A stretch of DNA of 64,000 nt from Synchiropus splendidus (lineage: Eukaryota > Chordata > Actinopteri > Syngnathiformes > Callionymidae). Below, one piece after another: positions 22,145 through 33,576 of this stretch. Numbering within the stretch: position 1 is the stretch's first letter; each line of letters starts with the position of its first letter. The stretch covers positions 14,450,501 to 14,514,500 of the forward strand of contig NC_071335.1 in assembly GCF_027744825.2 (NCBI RefSeq). Reading direction: 5' to 3'. The translations under genes and the position numbers were made by a program. The notes below the pieces were generated by a model, which saw only the letters and a program-made list of their open reading frames with translations, had not been told where the DNA came from and made no database searches.

Positions 22145-23052
22145 CAAGAACAAGGGAGATGTCCAGTGTTGTGGCAACTACAAAGGGATAAAGTTGATGA
22201 GCCATACGATGAAGTTGTGGGAAAGAGTAGTGGAAAGTAGACTAAGGGCAGAAGTTAGCAGATGTGAGCAACAGCTTCATGCCAAAAAAGACCACCACAG
22301 ATGCAATGTTTGCTTTGAGGATGTTCATGCAGAAGTACATAGAAGGTCAGAAGAAGCTCCATAGTGTCTTTGTGGACGTGGAGAAAGCGTACGACAGAGT
22401 GCCAAGAGAAGAGTTGTGGTATTGTATGAGGAAGTCTGGAGTGGCAGAGAAGTATGTTGGAGTGGTGCAGGACATGTTTGCCAGGTGTGAGACAGTGGTG
22501 AGGTGTGAGAAAGAGGTGAAGAAGCGGGTGCAGGCAGGCAATAATTGGAGAAAAGTGTCAGGTGTGATGTGTGACAAAAAGGTGTCGGCAAGGATGAAGT
22601 GAAGGTGTACGAAACGGTGGTCATGCCAGCAATGTTGTATGTTTGGAAACAGTGGCACTGAGGAAAAGACAGGAGGCAGAGCTGGAGGTAGCAGAGATGA
22701 AGATGCTGAGCTTCTCTCTGGGAGTGAGCAGGATGGGTAGGATCAGGAAGCAGTAGATCAGAGGGACAGCACATGTGCTTAGGTGTTTAGGCTAGATGGA
22801 GATGGTTTGGACATGTACAGAGGAGAGAGAGCCAGTACATTGGTAGGAAGATGTTGAGGTTGGAACTGCCAGGCAGAAGGTGGAGAGGAAGGCCAAAGAG
22901 GAGATTTACGGAGGTGGTGAAGGAGGACATGAGGTCGGTAGGTTTGAGAGAAGAGGAAGCAGAGGACAGGGTGAGATGGAGGAAGGTGATGCACTGTGGC
23001 CACCCCTGAAGGGAGAAGCCGAGAGGAAAAGAAGGAGAATTAGAAGAAGAAG
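22145..23052 (+). pseudogene. 5'-truncated, internally deleted RTE-clade LINE
   Basis: The left part encodes reverse-transcriptase segments NKGDVQCCGNYKGIKLMSHT, then, after a frameshift, VFVDVEKAYDRVPREELWYC and RKSGVAEKYVGVVQDM. The catalytic 'F/VDVEKAYDRVP' Asp is present. After TVVRCEKEV the sequence jumps to NNWRKVSGVMCDKKVSARMK, which in the family lies downstream of the FADD box. The second catalytic block is therefore deleted and the element is dead. The rest is the frameshifted C-terminal region (GIRNPEY-like and RWFGHVQR-like segments) and a short AGAAGAAGAAG 3' tail without poly-A, as expected for RTE. The endonuclease is missing because of 5' truncation. An 18-bp target duplication flanks the copy exactly. 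The minus-strand frames here are shadows of this element. Confidence 0.92.
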
Positions 23053-23070
23053 AGTCTACAGTATAGTCTT
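23053..23070. repeat. right 18-bp target-site duplication of RTE LINE
   Basis: Identical to 22127-22144. Its last five bases also form the start of the 8-bp duplication (23066-23073) of the hAT element that inserted here later. Confidence 0.9.
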
Positions 23071-23073
23071 TAG

Positions 23074-23331
23074 TAGTGTTGTAGTCAGGAGTTTCTAACT
23101 CGAGACTGAGACCAAACTCAGACACAACATGTAAAAGTGTTACTCATATAGAAATATGTATTTCTTAATGCAAAAGAAATGGAAGCCATTGTTTTCAGCA
23201 AAAACCAAGAACTGAAATGCTTTCATTGGAACATTGTCATTGGTCTTGGTCTCGGGCCCTCAAAGTCTTGGTGTAGGATTTGGTCTCAGACAAACACGGT
23301 CTCTGGTTAAGTGGTGTCGACCATCACACTT
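23074..23331. mobile_element. 258-bp hAT MITE with perfect 8-bp duplication
   Basis: It begins TAGTGTTGTAGTCAGGAGTT and ends GGTGTCGACCATCACACTT. The ends pair as a decayed inverted repeat (TAGTGTTG.. against AAGTGTGATGG..), and both subterminal regions carry GAGACC/GGTCTC words, a style common in teleost hAT MITEs ('CTCGAGACTGAGACC', 'GGTCTTGGTCTCGG'). The flanks GTCTTTAG at 23066-23073 and 23332-23339 are identical and 8 bp long, as expected for hAT. There is no open frame. It lies across the end of the RTE LINE's right duplication, so it inserted after the LINE. Confidence 0.8.
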
Positions 23332-25774
23332 GTCTTTAGATCTGTAGATTTTCTGTGTTGAGCTCTGAATGTGAATAGATGAAACAGATGGAGGTAGCAG
23401 TGTTAAAGAATATGAGAGTCCAAGGTTTGAAGGTCACGTTTTTTGTTAGTTTTATCATCTTTATCTGTTCCACAGAGGTCTGACTGAAATATTAGTTGGG
23501 TTTGCTCCAGAGTGAACAAGTGGGGCGTGCGTTTGACCATCATGTGCTGGTTCTATCTTAGCTAAAACGGCAATGAACAAAGTCAGATCAGCAAACAAGA
23601 ACGCTAAAGTCATCTCGGATAAGGACCAGAAAACTCACAGTGGTGTTTTAGCAGTCCGTAAATGGCCATGACCAAGATTGGCACTTTTCACTTAATAGTA
23701 AAGTCGAGGTCTCTAAAGGTTTTGCATTCCACTTAATGTCCTCCTTTAAATATCAGGCCTGCTCCATTAAGTAAGGCTTCCTAAAAGCAAAACCCCGATT
23801 TAATCATTGGACTTCAGCTAGAATTAATAATGAAAGTCTTGCCTCAATTGGTGCTCATGCGTGCGGGGAGAACAAAAACGACAACAAAAACCCACAATGA
23901 TAAATACGAAGCTCAGTTGTGATCCTTTTTCAATGTTTCACTCCCGACTCTGCTCCAGTATGATTCGACAGGGCAGGATTTGGGGCAGCTGCCCTGTTCT
24001 GTGCACTGTCCTCTGGGCCTGTGTGGGTGGGTCGTGGCTGAAAGGTTCTCCATCATCATTTATTGTGAGATTTGCTTGCATGCATCTTTCGTATTGACTG
24101 AAAGCTTCAATAAACGTGATTTCAGAAACGTCCACGACCATGTGAGCCGTCACTGTATTGTGAGAAAAGGTCCAATTTCACGTGAATAAAATGATTTTAT
24201 TGTACTTGCCAATATTGCAGTTTGTTGTATGAGTAACAGTTTAAAAAAATACCTAAAAAGTAGTTTAATTCCTTGATGCCGCACAAACCATGAATGTAAT
24301 TTAACTCAAGCAGGTTACGCCTTTTTTATTGTTAAGCAACACAGTTCTGCTACATAAAGTTTTATTCTCCTCCACACTGTAAACACCACTCTTAAATATC
24401 GAGTAAAACTAGCAAGAAGCCTGGCCAGCAATGCATCCTAACTCACGATTTAAGAATTCTGTGTTGTCCTTTTCCCCCCTTTGAAGCATATTTTAGAAAA
24501 TCCCCACCTCAGGCAAATGACACGCAAATTCACCTCCTATATATATATGGACAAATTACACAAATGCTCATCTATTTTGTGTTCAGGATGGAATTGGAAA
24601 CAGTAACGCTGTTAAGTACAGCTCCTGGATCAATGCTGATTTGATACAGGCAGCATGTTTCTTATCTTCCGCTTCAACGTGGCTGTCAATTATCCTGTCA
24701 CTTCCAGTAGAGCAAGTGTGCAGGTGGCAGATTGGAGACGAGGCTCAGGTTTATAACTGAGCCAAGCACCGCTAACACGTCACGCAAGAGTGGAAATCAT
24801 GCAGCATCTATGGTGAATATTCTTTAAAAAACCTGACGGTCTAGAGCCGCAGCAAACACAGCAGGGGCTGGAACAACCATGGTGACACACTATACCTGCA
24901 TCACTGGTTTAAAGCTCCGCCTGACTCCATATTAAAAGCTTTCCCTGAGGACACGTAAAAGTAGTCACATATATAACCGTATGCTGTTTTACAAAAGGCA
25001 GCGGAAAGTTTGAGGTTTCAAGGATCTTTTAATACACATTTATGAGGAACAATTGCGAATGAGGAAGTCAAGAGACGTATGTCAGTGAGGCATTGTTGTA
25101 GGCATGACATAGGACTATAGCTGAGATCTTGTTTGCCTTGGTGGTGATCTGACACATGAGGTGAAAGAGGAGTCTCTTTGAGCTGTGGCACTTATTTGGA
25201 AAGCATTCAGGAGTTGGAGAGAAGCGGAACAATGATAAGAATGAATCATGAAGACCCTGTTTAGATGTTTAAATATTTTCCTAAATAAGGAAATGTCCCT
25301 GGGTTTGCACACTTAGGGGTATAGGCAAACAGAGAATTGGAAACAATTCTTTTCAAAAACTTCAAGCAAAGTGCAGATCTTCAAGAAAGTCAGGAAGTTG
25401 ACGTCAACCTTTGCGTTATCATATGGAGGGGGAGAGACATTTTTCTGTATCAAATAAAGAGGAAATGACATGATGAAAAGGCTATTTTTCGGATTCAGAT
25501 TGACCTACGTGGGCTTCAGCTTCTTATTACACTGCCACCTACAGTTTTGTCTTGGCAGCAGACATACACTGGTTGTGGTGTGGATGCAATGTTGTAACTG
25601 GATATTGTGTGCACGGTGTTATTTCTGAAAACCGAGAGGCTGGAATGTCTGTTTCTGAAAATAGCAGGCTACGTCTAAAGGTAGCATAAGAACAGTGCCG
25701 AAGAAAGTGCTAGGTGGAACGGGGATAGACGACTGACAGGGGTAATCTGGCTCCGAAAAGTAGCAGTTAGTGGA
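23332..25774. other. unique non-coding sequence, no gene seen
   Basis: About 2.4 kb. Open frames at 23861-24189 on both strands overlap and show no known motif. A short (TA)n is at about 24540-24548. No repeat family was identified. Confidence 0.5.
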
Positions 25775-25958
25775 GGGGTCTTCAACATTGTCCTCAAAAA
25801 GCCGGGGTGGTGCAAGTTTTTTTTTTTTTTCCAACTTGTCAAGAACCAGTCAGCTGTCTGAAGTAATTGGCTGCTGCTTGTTACAGCTGAGAGCTTATTC
25901 GCTAATGTGTGCTTGACTGGTTGGAACAAAGACCCGCACCACCCTAGTTAAAGACCCC
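25775..25958. mobile_element. short inverted-repeat MITE (184 bp)
   Basis: The left end GGGGTCTTCAACATTGTCCT and the right end AGTTAAAGACCCC form a 12-13 bp terminal inverted repeat (GGGGTCTTCAAC against GGGGTCTTTAACT). A second, inner inverted pair is GGGTGGTGC near 25805 against GCACCACCC near 25936. 'TTCAACATTGTCCTCAA.. AGCC' and 'AACCAGTC' words resemble a common fish hAT-derived element that begins with a '...GTCCTCGAGG' type sequence. Apart from a 4-bp GTGG, no clear target duplication is visible, so the superfamily is uncertain. Confidence 0.55.
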
Positions 25959-28474
25959 GTGGGCTGGAGTGAAAGGGAAGGTTCATGGGACAGATGTGAG
26001 AACCTGCCAAGATGTTTGGTTAGAGGCAGTAGCCCTGAGTTCAGAAGCAGAGTGAGAGTTGAGGATGGTTTCATTTGGAGTGACTAGGAAGGACAAGAGC
26101 AGTGTGTCAGAGGGACATCTCACGTTGAGAGGTTTGAAGAGAAGAGAGACAGGCGAATGGATGACAGAGAGGCTAGGCCGACTCGCCGTGGGGTCTACTG
26201 GCGGGAATTGTCCAAAGACAAAGAAGATCTCTAAAATAAGGTGCCCCTAAGGTTGATAGAATGATTATATTGTCAGTCTTGTTTTGGGTTGACCATTCTT
26301 TCATCTCTTGCTCATGGGACTATCATAGTCAATGGTGAACATCTCCAAAGACCTTTCTCATATTAGATATGTTTAAGAGAATAATAACAAGATACAGTCT
26401 ATTGCAAGCCAGATAGCAGGTCCAACAACTTGTGCTGGGGATCGACACAGTACTTTCTGTGATGGTGGTTATTCAGCAGTGTCTTTTGGACATCAGCTGT
26501 TTAGTCAGATGAGTCAATGAAAAGCCTCCGATGACTTGATATATCAGTCAGTTCATGGTCCATTTTAATGCGGATATATATGCAGTGTATATTGTGTATC
26601 AGCGGGGAAAATAGCTGGAGGAGGAAAAGGGGGTTTGGAGACAATGTAAACAGAGGATTATTAACATTATCACTCATTTCCCTTTGTCTCAGTGCAAAGC
26701 GCTTTTGTGCCAAACCCTGCAGCCCTCCAAAGGTGCTGACCTGGTAATTAGTGAAGCAGTGTGTGCCAAAATGTTCAGACCTGCTAATACAATGGACATA
26801 AATAATGAATTCTAATGTAGCAAACTCCTTACCACTCAAACATGTAATAGCTCGACAGTCATTCGGCTGCCAAATTCAAAGTGCTTGCACCTGATGGAGA
26901 GATGGAAAAGGGATATTGTTGGGCTCTTGATACCTCTCCACCCGTCGCTCACTCAAAATATGGTGCCGTGGCTTTTTCATTCAGCTGTACATGAATGCTA
27001 GTAACACAGGTCCCACGTTGCACCTCACAGTAATTCTTCAAGTAATGTGAATATCAGTTATTGTGCTCTTGCCGAAAAGCAAAGGAACAAAGTAAAACAA
27101 AGTGGATTTAGTTGTTGAATAAGGTTGACCTGGCTTTTGAAGATCCATGACTCTCTCTTCATCCCTCCCACAGTGTATCCTAGACTGGCTTTTGGTTGAA
27201 ACAGTCATGTGACCCTCCACCCACACCAGTGTATCATACATATGTTACAACAAGAAAAAGAAAAAGGTGGGTGTTTGCGTTGACTTCATCTCAAAAAGAC
27301 CTTTTTTTATTTTGGATGAAAAACATCTTTGTTGCACTTGAATTCACAGAAACAAATCCCAGCTGGTGCTGCCGTTGTATAAGATCCAACATGTTGCCAT
27401 AGAAATAGTTTACGGAGCAGCGTTAACCTGCATTTAAATGAAGTCTGATGAAGATTGTCAGGCTTCATACACCTTGAAAAACAAGCGCCGACGTTGAAAT
27501 TATTGCTTACTTATGGGAATCATGAAATACTTGGCAGTAGTTGGAACCTCTTATCTTTGTGTTGTTGCATCTCCTGAATGTAGTTACTGGCTGTATTGAC
27601 TGTGATAGTGTTTGAAATAAGTCAAAATGGCTTACAAGCCATTTACAGGTGGTTTGCATTCTGACAGAAGCGTCTATACCATAGAAGAGATGAGGCCCAG
27701 AAACGTCCAAAGTTTTCCTCAGACTTAAATAGTTATTAAAGGGTCATTGTTGGTGAGTGAGTAGTGTTGGAAACAGGTGCTAATTCGTTCATAATTCATC
27801 ATCCCATTAAACAATGCGCTCATAGCGACTCAGCTTTGGTAAGCGAGGCAGTTAGCTACTTAGTTTATATAAAAGATGATAATATTTAATTCACAGTCAC
27901 ATCATGTTTTCTCGGCAAAGACATTTTATTAACACATTCTCATGCCATCCTTTTTGGGCATCAACCCCGCTGACATGGTTTTTAGTAGGGATTTGTCTGC
28001 TGCCAGAATCTAGCACCTGACCTCTGCAATAATTCTGAACTATTTCCAGACTTAGCGCTGCGCTCCCACATCCGCCTTTTTTTTTTTTGTGGTCCTGTAG
28101 GCTCCACCAAGTCCCCCCGGAACGGTTCACAGCCTCTGCTAAATTCTAGTCGTGTTAAGATTGGAAATTAGATCCTACCCAGCTGAGAAGTTCTGAAATC
28201 TCCGGCAAGGAGTGGGAACTGCAAAGCTCTAGTCTTACGGGTCGATTTACTTTTACACCCTCACCTGTGGTCTCACAGCTTTGGGGAGTAAATGGAAGAA
28301 ACAGGCAGTTTAAACCAGTTTTTCCGCAGGGTGGTCAGGGCGACTGTTTTGGTTGGAATGAGAGGCTCGGCCATCAGGGAAGGAAACTGCGTGAAAACAC
28401 TGCTGTTCTATAAGGGAAGTCTGTTTAAGTGACTCTGACTTCTGAGACTTCTGAGCAGTGATGGATAGATTTCT
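25959..28474. other. unique non-coding sequence, one compositionally constrained-looking tract
   Basis: About 2.5 kb with no gene recognised. The stretch at about 26690-26835 is free of simple repeats and has the mixed composition (AAAGCGCTTTTGTGCC, CTGGTAATTAGTGAAGCAG, ACATAAATAATGAATTC) often seen in conserved non-coding elements. That is only an impression from one sequence. A T run is at about 28077-28088. Confidence 0.4.
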
Positions 28475-28560
28475 TGCCATGGCGTAATATACTGACGTTG
28501 GGAAAGTGGACTCTTGCATCCTATACTGACAAAAAAGGCAGCCTTCAGCGTGAAACATTA
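28475..28560 (-). repeat. dispersed core repeat, copy C
   Basis: Read on the minus strand: CACGCTGAAGGCTGCC, TTTTGTCAGTATAGGATGC, AAGAGTCCACTTTCCCAACG, then TCAGTATATTACGCCATGGC. The block order is identical to copies A and B. It faces copy D (plus strand) across 86 bp, giving a divergent pair. Confidence 0.85.
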
Positions 28561-28646
28561 TGCATCGGTGTTTCAATGAACCAAAATGTTTTCCTCCCAT
28601 AAGTGTCCTATGGCTTTATCCAACCTCCCTCTTCTTCTCACATGTT

Positions 28647-28706
28647 GCAAAAGGCAACTTTTCCAACATAAAAATGTGACGCCATGGCAATGCGGATGTG
28701 TTAGTC
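28647..28706 (+). repeat. dispersed core repeat, partial copy D
   Basis: CAAAAGGCAACTTTTCCAAC then ATGTGACGCCATGGCAATGC and GGATGTGTTAG. This is the right half of the unit, opposite in orientation to copy C. Confidence 0.75.
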
Positions 28707-31700
28707 GATGACGTTGCTTGAGACCGTTTTAAACCATGAACACCACCACGCCATCTGGGCGTCTTGATCAGAAGACCACACCCCAAAACTGCCAGAAGTT
28801 TCCTCATGGTTGGCCTCTTTTCTGCTGCCTCCCAGACAGGCAGGAAAGTTTCTGTGGACACAATCATACACTCATTTTCAGATTATGGTGCTGGGATAAA
28901 ATGGAAAAAAATGAAACTTTCAGATAAGTGATCCAGGAAACTGAACAAATGTGAAAAAAACATCAGTGCAGGTGTGTGAATTGCCGAGTGACTCTGTTTA
29001 ATAAGCCAGATGAGGCTCTTCTTTAAGAACGTCTGTTGATCAAATGGCCTGACTGAAACGAGTCGTCGGAGGCTAAATCCATGCAAAAAGAAATGAGGGT
29101 GGTCTCTTGCTGAACAAAAGCTACCTTCCCTTGCTCCTCTGCTTCTATTTTGTCTTTGAGAGCCAGAAGCCAGACCCGACCCAGTACATCAAAGATCTTT
29201 TTGAGGCGGTTAATAAGCAGCGAGAACAAGTGATGGAGGTTCTGAGGATGTGAAAGCAGAGATGAATTAATAAGGTCATTTGCAGAGGTAGTTTGCAAAG
29301 TTCTCAAAAAAAAAAAAAGTCTTTAATAAATAAGGAGCATATAGTGAGGCAGTTTACTGAAGGGCGCTTTTGTACAGAATGTGTTCACACCTTGTAAAAT
29401 GTGACACATTATGGAATGCGCTTCATTTAATAAGGTGTTTGCTAACTATACCATAGAGATTTGGCTCATTTTATTATCTGCACCTCTGGATCAAACTTGA
29501 ATACAAATATTATGTTATGTTTTTTCTAAGTAAAAAGGCATATTGGGAGTGAACGAATTTAACATACAGACATAAGGTGACTCACCGCTGGGGTTAGAAA
29601 TGCCTGTGAAACTGGGAGGTGTCAATCCCCTCATATATTTATATATATATACGCTCTAAAAAGCGCTAACAAGTACTGCCGGTCTATTCACAGTTGTAGC
29701 GTTTTGACAGACCTTTTTAACCATGAGTAAAAGTCACCGTGCTCTTTATTGAAAGTAGCTGGCATGGCTCATGTTCTGAAGTCAAACCACTCTCATGGGT
29801 TTATCATGACGCAGTTTGAAAGCTAAATTTATGGAAAGATGTTTTACTATTGGGAGGTTAATGAGGAATGATGCCCAGAATTGACAAAAACAATGCAAAG
29901 TGAGTTGCTCGTGTTGGAGTTATTCAAGTAATGTAGCAAGTGCTGTGCACTTTTAGTTTATTTGAAAACCATAGATTTGAAGATGGCATACGCAGCTTTT
30001 GACTCTGTTCTAGTGGTGTCGCTTGTGTAGTTTCTGTTGTAAGTTTAAGTTGAAACGACTGCAGGAGAGTGCCCCAATTCCGCTATCCTTTGATCCGTCC
30101 CTGTGAAATGACAGTAAATGTCTGTTTTATTCTGCAAAATCTGATATTCTATTACCCATACTGTGCTGTAAAACACTCCACCTTGTGTCCACTTTTTTTT
30201 TACAAATTTCATCTTGGGTAATCCAGTTTCACCACAAGGGAAGAGGCAAATAAATGCGGGAGCGTTGGGGAGCAGCGCTCTCCTCCTGGCGCATGATTAA
30301 TTCATTCAGTTAACAAAATGATCCATCAGCATATAAGTTATTTGACAATAACTCTCCTGTAGCCAGGTTGATTAATCACAACGAAATAAACCCCCCGCTG
30401 AGCTTGTGGTTAATTGGCGCGCGGGGTGAGCCCAGGGATAAGAAGGATGGCAGGGATGAAAGGAGATTAGAGGAAGTGAAAGTGGAGTTGATCATGGTGA
30501 AAGAAGGAGCGGTAATGAAGGAAAACCAAAGTGGCCAAGCAATTTTCACTGAATCTTTCAAGAGGTTCGGAATCCCTCTCCAAATATACCCAACGTCTGG
30601 TATTTATTCTTTCACAAACGTCAGCCAAATAAATCCCGAGCGTGCGGTCGTGACATGGCTTTGTGTTAGAGATTTTTAAGAGAGGTGACATGCTCCTCAT
30701 CCTTCGACACGTGAACGTGAATGCAATTCCATTATTTGCTTGGTAATATATAGATTATTTGCTCATTTATTGAAAATGTTTTGCTCGGTGAGAGAACAAC
30801 ACAAGTACTATGACCTGCTATATTGACATTATGGATGAAAACAACCACCGCCAATAAACTTTGACCCTTTAAATGAACTGAAGAACGTGGTTATGACCGT
30901 CCACCGACAGCCGGCTTTGCTTATATGGCAATATTCAATCGTGTGATATTGTTTTCATATTCAACGTTGGTTATGTCAATATTTAATAAATAAATACTTG
31001 GTTATGTTGTATTAATAATAACATGCATTTGTTTAATACTGAAGTATTGTTTCTGTACGCTGGAGGTATTTTCCTCTGACGATGAATTTAGCTGAATGTC
31101 ATAACAATGAACTTGTTTTCATGCACATGATATGCAATATCTGACTTCCCTCCTTAAAGTGTTCTTATTACAATAAATTGCTGAACTTCACAATCGCATC
31201 GCAATATCATATATCGTAACACCACTCCTGTATTGGGATTGGGATCATATCGGCCAATATACAATACAGTATCATATCAGAGAGGGCGAGTTGTTGCTCT
31301 TCATCTACTGTGGTTCTGTCGTCTCCGGTTCAATTAGATCCACCAGAGGCGCGATTGTATGTCAATTCCAGCTACCGCTATGATCAGCTTCTCTTCCATT
31401 TCCATTCTTCGTCTTCCTGATTTATTTCCCCTCTTTGCATACGTCGCTCTAAAATCTGGTTGGCTCCTGTGCAATCGCGCGACTGTTTTCCATCATTGGC
31501 TTTTGATGCGGATAGCGTTTGGTGTGAACGCATAAGGGCAAATGGCAATCGAAGAGATAAGGGAATAAATAAAAACGACAACACAATTACAAAGGTCATA
31601 TATTGCTAAGGACAATTACAAAAGCGATACAGCAATTGCAAAAATGAAGGTGCAGTTATGTAAACAAAAGCGCAAGAAAGCACCTGTCCCGCTCATGTGT

Positions 31701-31799
31701 TCCATTTTTGCAAAAAAATAAAAAATAAATGGAGTTATTCCAGTGATTATAATACTCTCCTCTCATAACAGGAACCCTACTCTTGATCTTTCAGGCAAT
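28707..31799. other. unique non-coding sequence with a candidate regulatory tract
   Basis: About 3.1 kb with no gene recognised. An A run is at about 29307-29320 and a (TA)n at about 29636-29650. The segment 30285-30425 is dense in TAAT cores (GCATGATTAATTCATT, GGTTGATTAATCACAA, GTGGTTAATTGGCGCGC) and lacks repeats. About 30920-31270 is rich in CAATAT/ATATCG words, including ATCGCATCGCAATATCATAT, and may be an old hAT-type relic of the 'TATCG' kind, but its borders could not be fixed. Confidence 0.4.
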
Positions 31800-32162
31800 G
31801 GAAACTGTGCTTTTGTCTCGTCTCGGCTGGACTACTGCGACTGTCTTTTCATCGGAGTCAGTCAGTCGCCCCTTTCTGGACTGCAAATTGTTCAGAACGC
31901 TGCAGCATGCTTTTTAACTGGAGCAGACAAAAGAGACGTTACTGCCGTTTACTGTGAGTTTCGGGCTTCATTTGAAAAGTGTTTGTTTAGAAAGCACCTA
32001 GCAGTTTCACCATTTGGTCTTCGCTCTACCAGCAGAAAACTGAGAGGAGACAATGTGTTCTCTGTGTGTGGTCCTCGTACCTGGAATGCTCCCCTGCATC
32101 GCATCAGACAGGCAACACTGTTGTTCAGAATTCAGAAAATGTATCACATGGTGGAATACTAG
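31800..32162 (+). pseudogene. L2/CR1-group LINE C-terminal relic
   Basis: The plus-strand frame reads AFVSSRLDYCDCLFIGVSQS, LSGLQIVQNAAACFLTGADK and, later, GDNVFSVCGPRTWNAPLHRI with RQATLLFRIQK. These are the conserved C-terminal blocks of L2/Rex1/CR1-type reverse transcriptases ('SRLDYCN.L..GLP', 'LQ.VQNAAARLLTG', 'G...FSV.APR.WN.LP..IR'). The segment that normally separates the two groups (containing the 'LHWLPV..RI..K' block) is missing, so the copy has an internal deletion of roughly 100 codons. The catalytic palm lies upstream and is absent. The frame is open by chance of recent decay; it is not a host gene. Confidence 0.85.
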
Positions 32163-33506
32163 AATGGTCAGCATGTAATATGGATGGTTGTTTTTGGACT
32201 GAGGGTGTAATGTTGGTATAGCGCCACTTGGCAATGTTTACAACATTTAAAATGTGAAAAAGTCAGGTCCTAAGTGTTTATTGATACAGTATATTTCTCG
32301 CTTGTGTGATGTACTGACAAGAGATTTGTTTGATTTTTGTTGGACTCAACTCACACGCTGCGCCTAAAGACAGTGGAGTTTGCGTGTCTAGACAAAGAAA
32401 ACCAAACTACAGTGCTACATCATTTAGCAGTTGCAGCAGTGGTACTCTTGCCGATTATTTTCTCATTAATGCACATCTGTCAGCAGCAGGGGGGTACTTA
32501 CCTCTAATGCTTCCCGATATGCGTAAATAATTGATGAACTTTCATGACATTTCAACATCCTTTGACTTAACAAGGGGTGGTGAAGTTGCTGACACGGGTT
32601 TGATGGAACTGAGCACTGAGCGGCTATAACATTGGATTTTTTTTTATTGTTAACAATATTGCCGGATCAGATGTTTCCCAGCACTTTGTAAGTACTTTAC
32701 TCTCTTAACACTTTGGCCACCCAGGTTTTTTCCACATTTCAGGAGCAGGAGTCAGATTGCATTGAGGTGATATATGGGCGTCTCGCGGCTGCTATCCAGG
32801 CTGTTCGCTACATCTTTGTGACGTCCTCCTCCACATTTGAAATGATAATAATAATCGCAAACAATGGTTTACTGAAGCTGCTGGTCGAAGCAGCGTTGCA
32901 GTAACACAACACGTTTACACCACGATCAAAGTTTAGGAGAATAACTTTAACAAGTCCTGCAGAGGGCTGTTGACAGTGTATATATCACTGTTGACATTCT
33001 CTAGTAACCGACGCTGCATTGTGCTTTTTCCCCCTCTGTGATTTCACCCTTTCAAGCGCTACTGCAATCTGGGTAGAATGATGTACTTTATGAACCGTGA
33101 AGGCCACCATAGTTGTTATATGTACTATGTTCAACACACGCGCAACAGTTGATTGCAATGTATGGCTTCAACACCAGGGGGGAGAAGTTGTTTAACTGAG
33201 TCCCTATTAGTCTTTTTTCAATGTCACACTGTACAAAATAAGCCTGACTTCTTATTTGCAAAAGGTTGCCCACCGTCGGGGTTGAACATTCAAAATAGTT
33301 ACATCACTAATAAAAACAATTTCAATTTCCCACACTTGACCACTTGTCAACATATGGCTAAAAGGAACCGACCAAGGGAATTTCCTACTGAAAGTGGATC
33401 GACAAATAAATCCACCCAGTGGGAGACATCCAACCATGTCGCATGCTGATGTTTTTTAAACAAAACAACATTAAAACAAACAAAAATATTGGATAAGTAA
33501 AGGACT
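32163..33506. other. unique non-coding sequence
   Basis: About 1.3 kb with no gene or transposon recognised. A T run is at about 32636-32645. Confidence 0.5.
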
Positions 33507-33552
33507 ATCTTATGTGGTATATCGATATTCTTCACATTTCGTTCAGCCCTAA
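33507..33552. mobile_element. possible hAT terminus relic
   Basis: GTATATCGATATTC, then TTCACATTTCGTTCAGCCCTAA, resembles the right end of a vertebrate hAT group whose ends read (reverse complement) 'AGGGCTGAACGATAT'. The partner end was not found. It lies 24 bp before the next MITE. Confidence 0.3.
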
Positions 33553-33576
33553 CTCTAGTCCTGCAGTCTCAACCTA

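Noticed and set aside
22325..23125. Long minus-strand open frames (149, 103, 112 and 74 codons) over 22325-23125
   Set aside because: They lie antisense to the RTE LINE and reflect its purine-rich plus strand; the plus strand carries recognisable reverse-transcriptase blocks.
31743..32162. 139-codon plus-strand frame as a possible host gene
   Set aside because: Its residues match L2/CR1-group reverse-transcriptase C-terminal blocks with an internal deletion; it is a retrotransposon relic.
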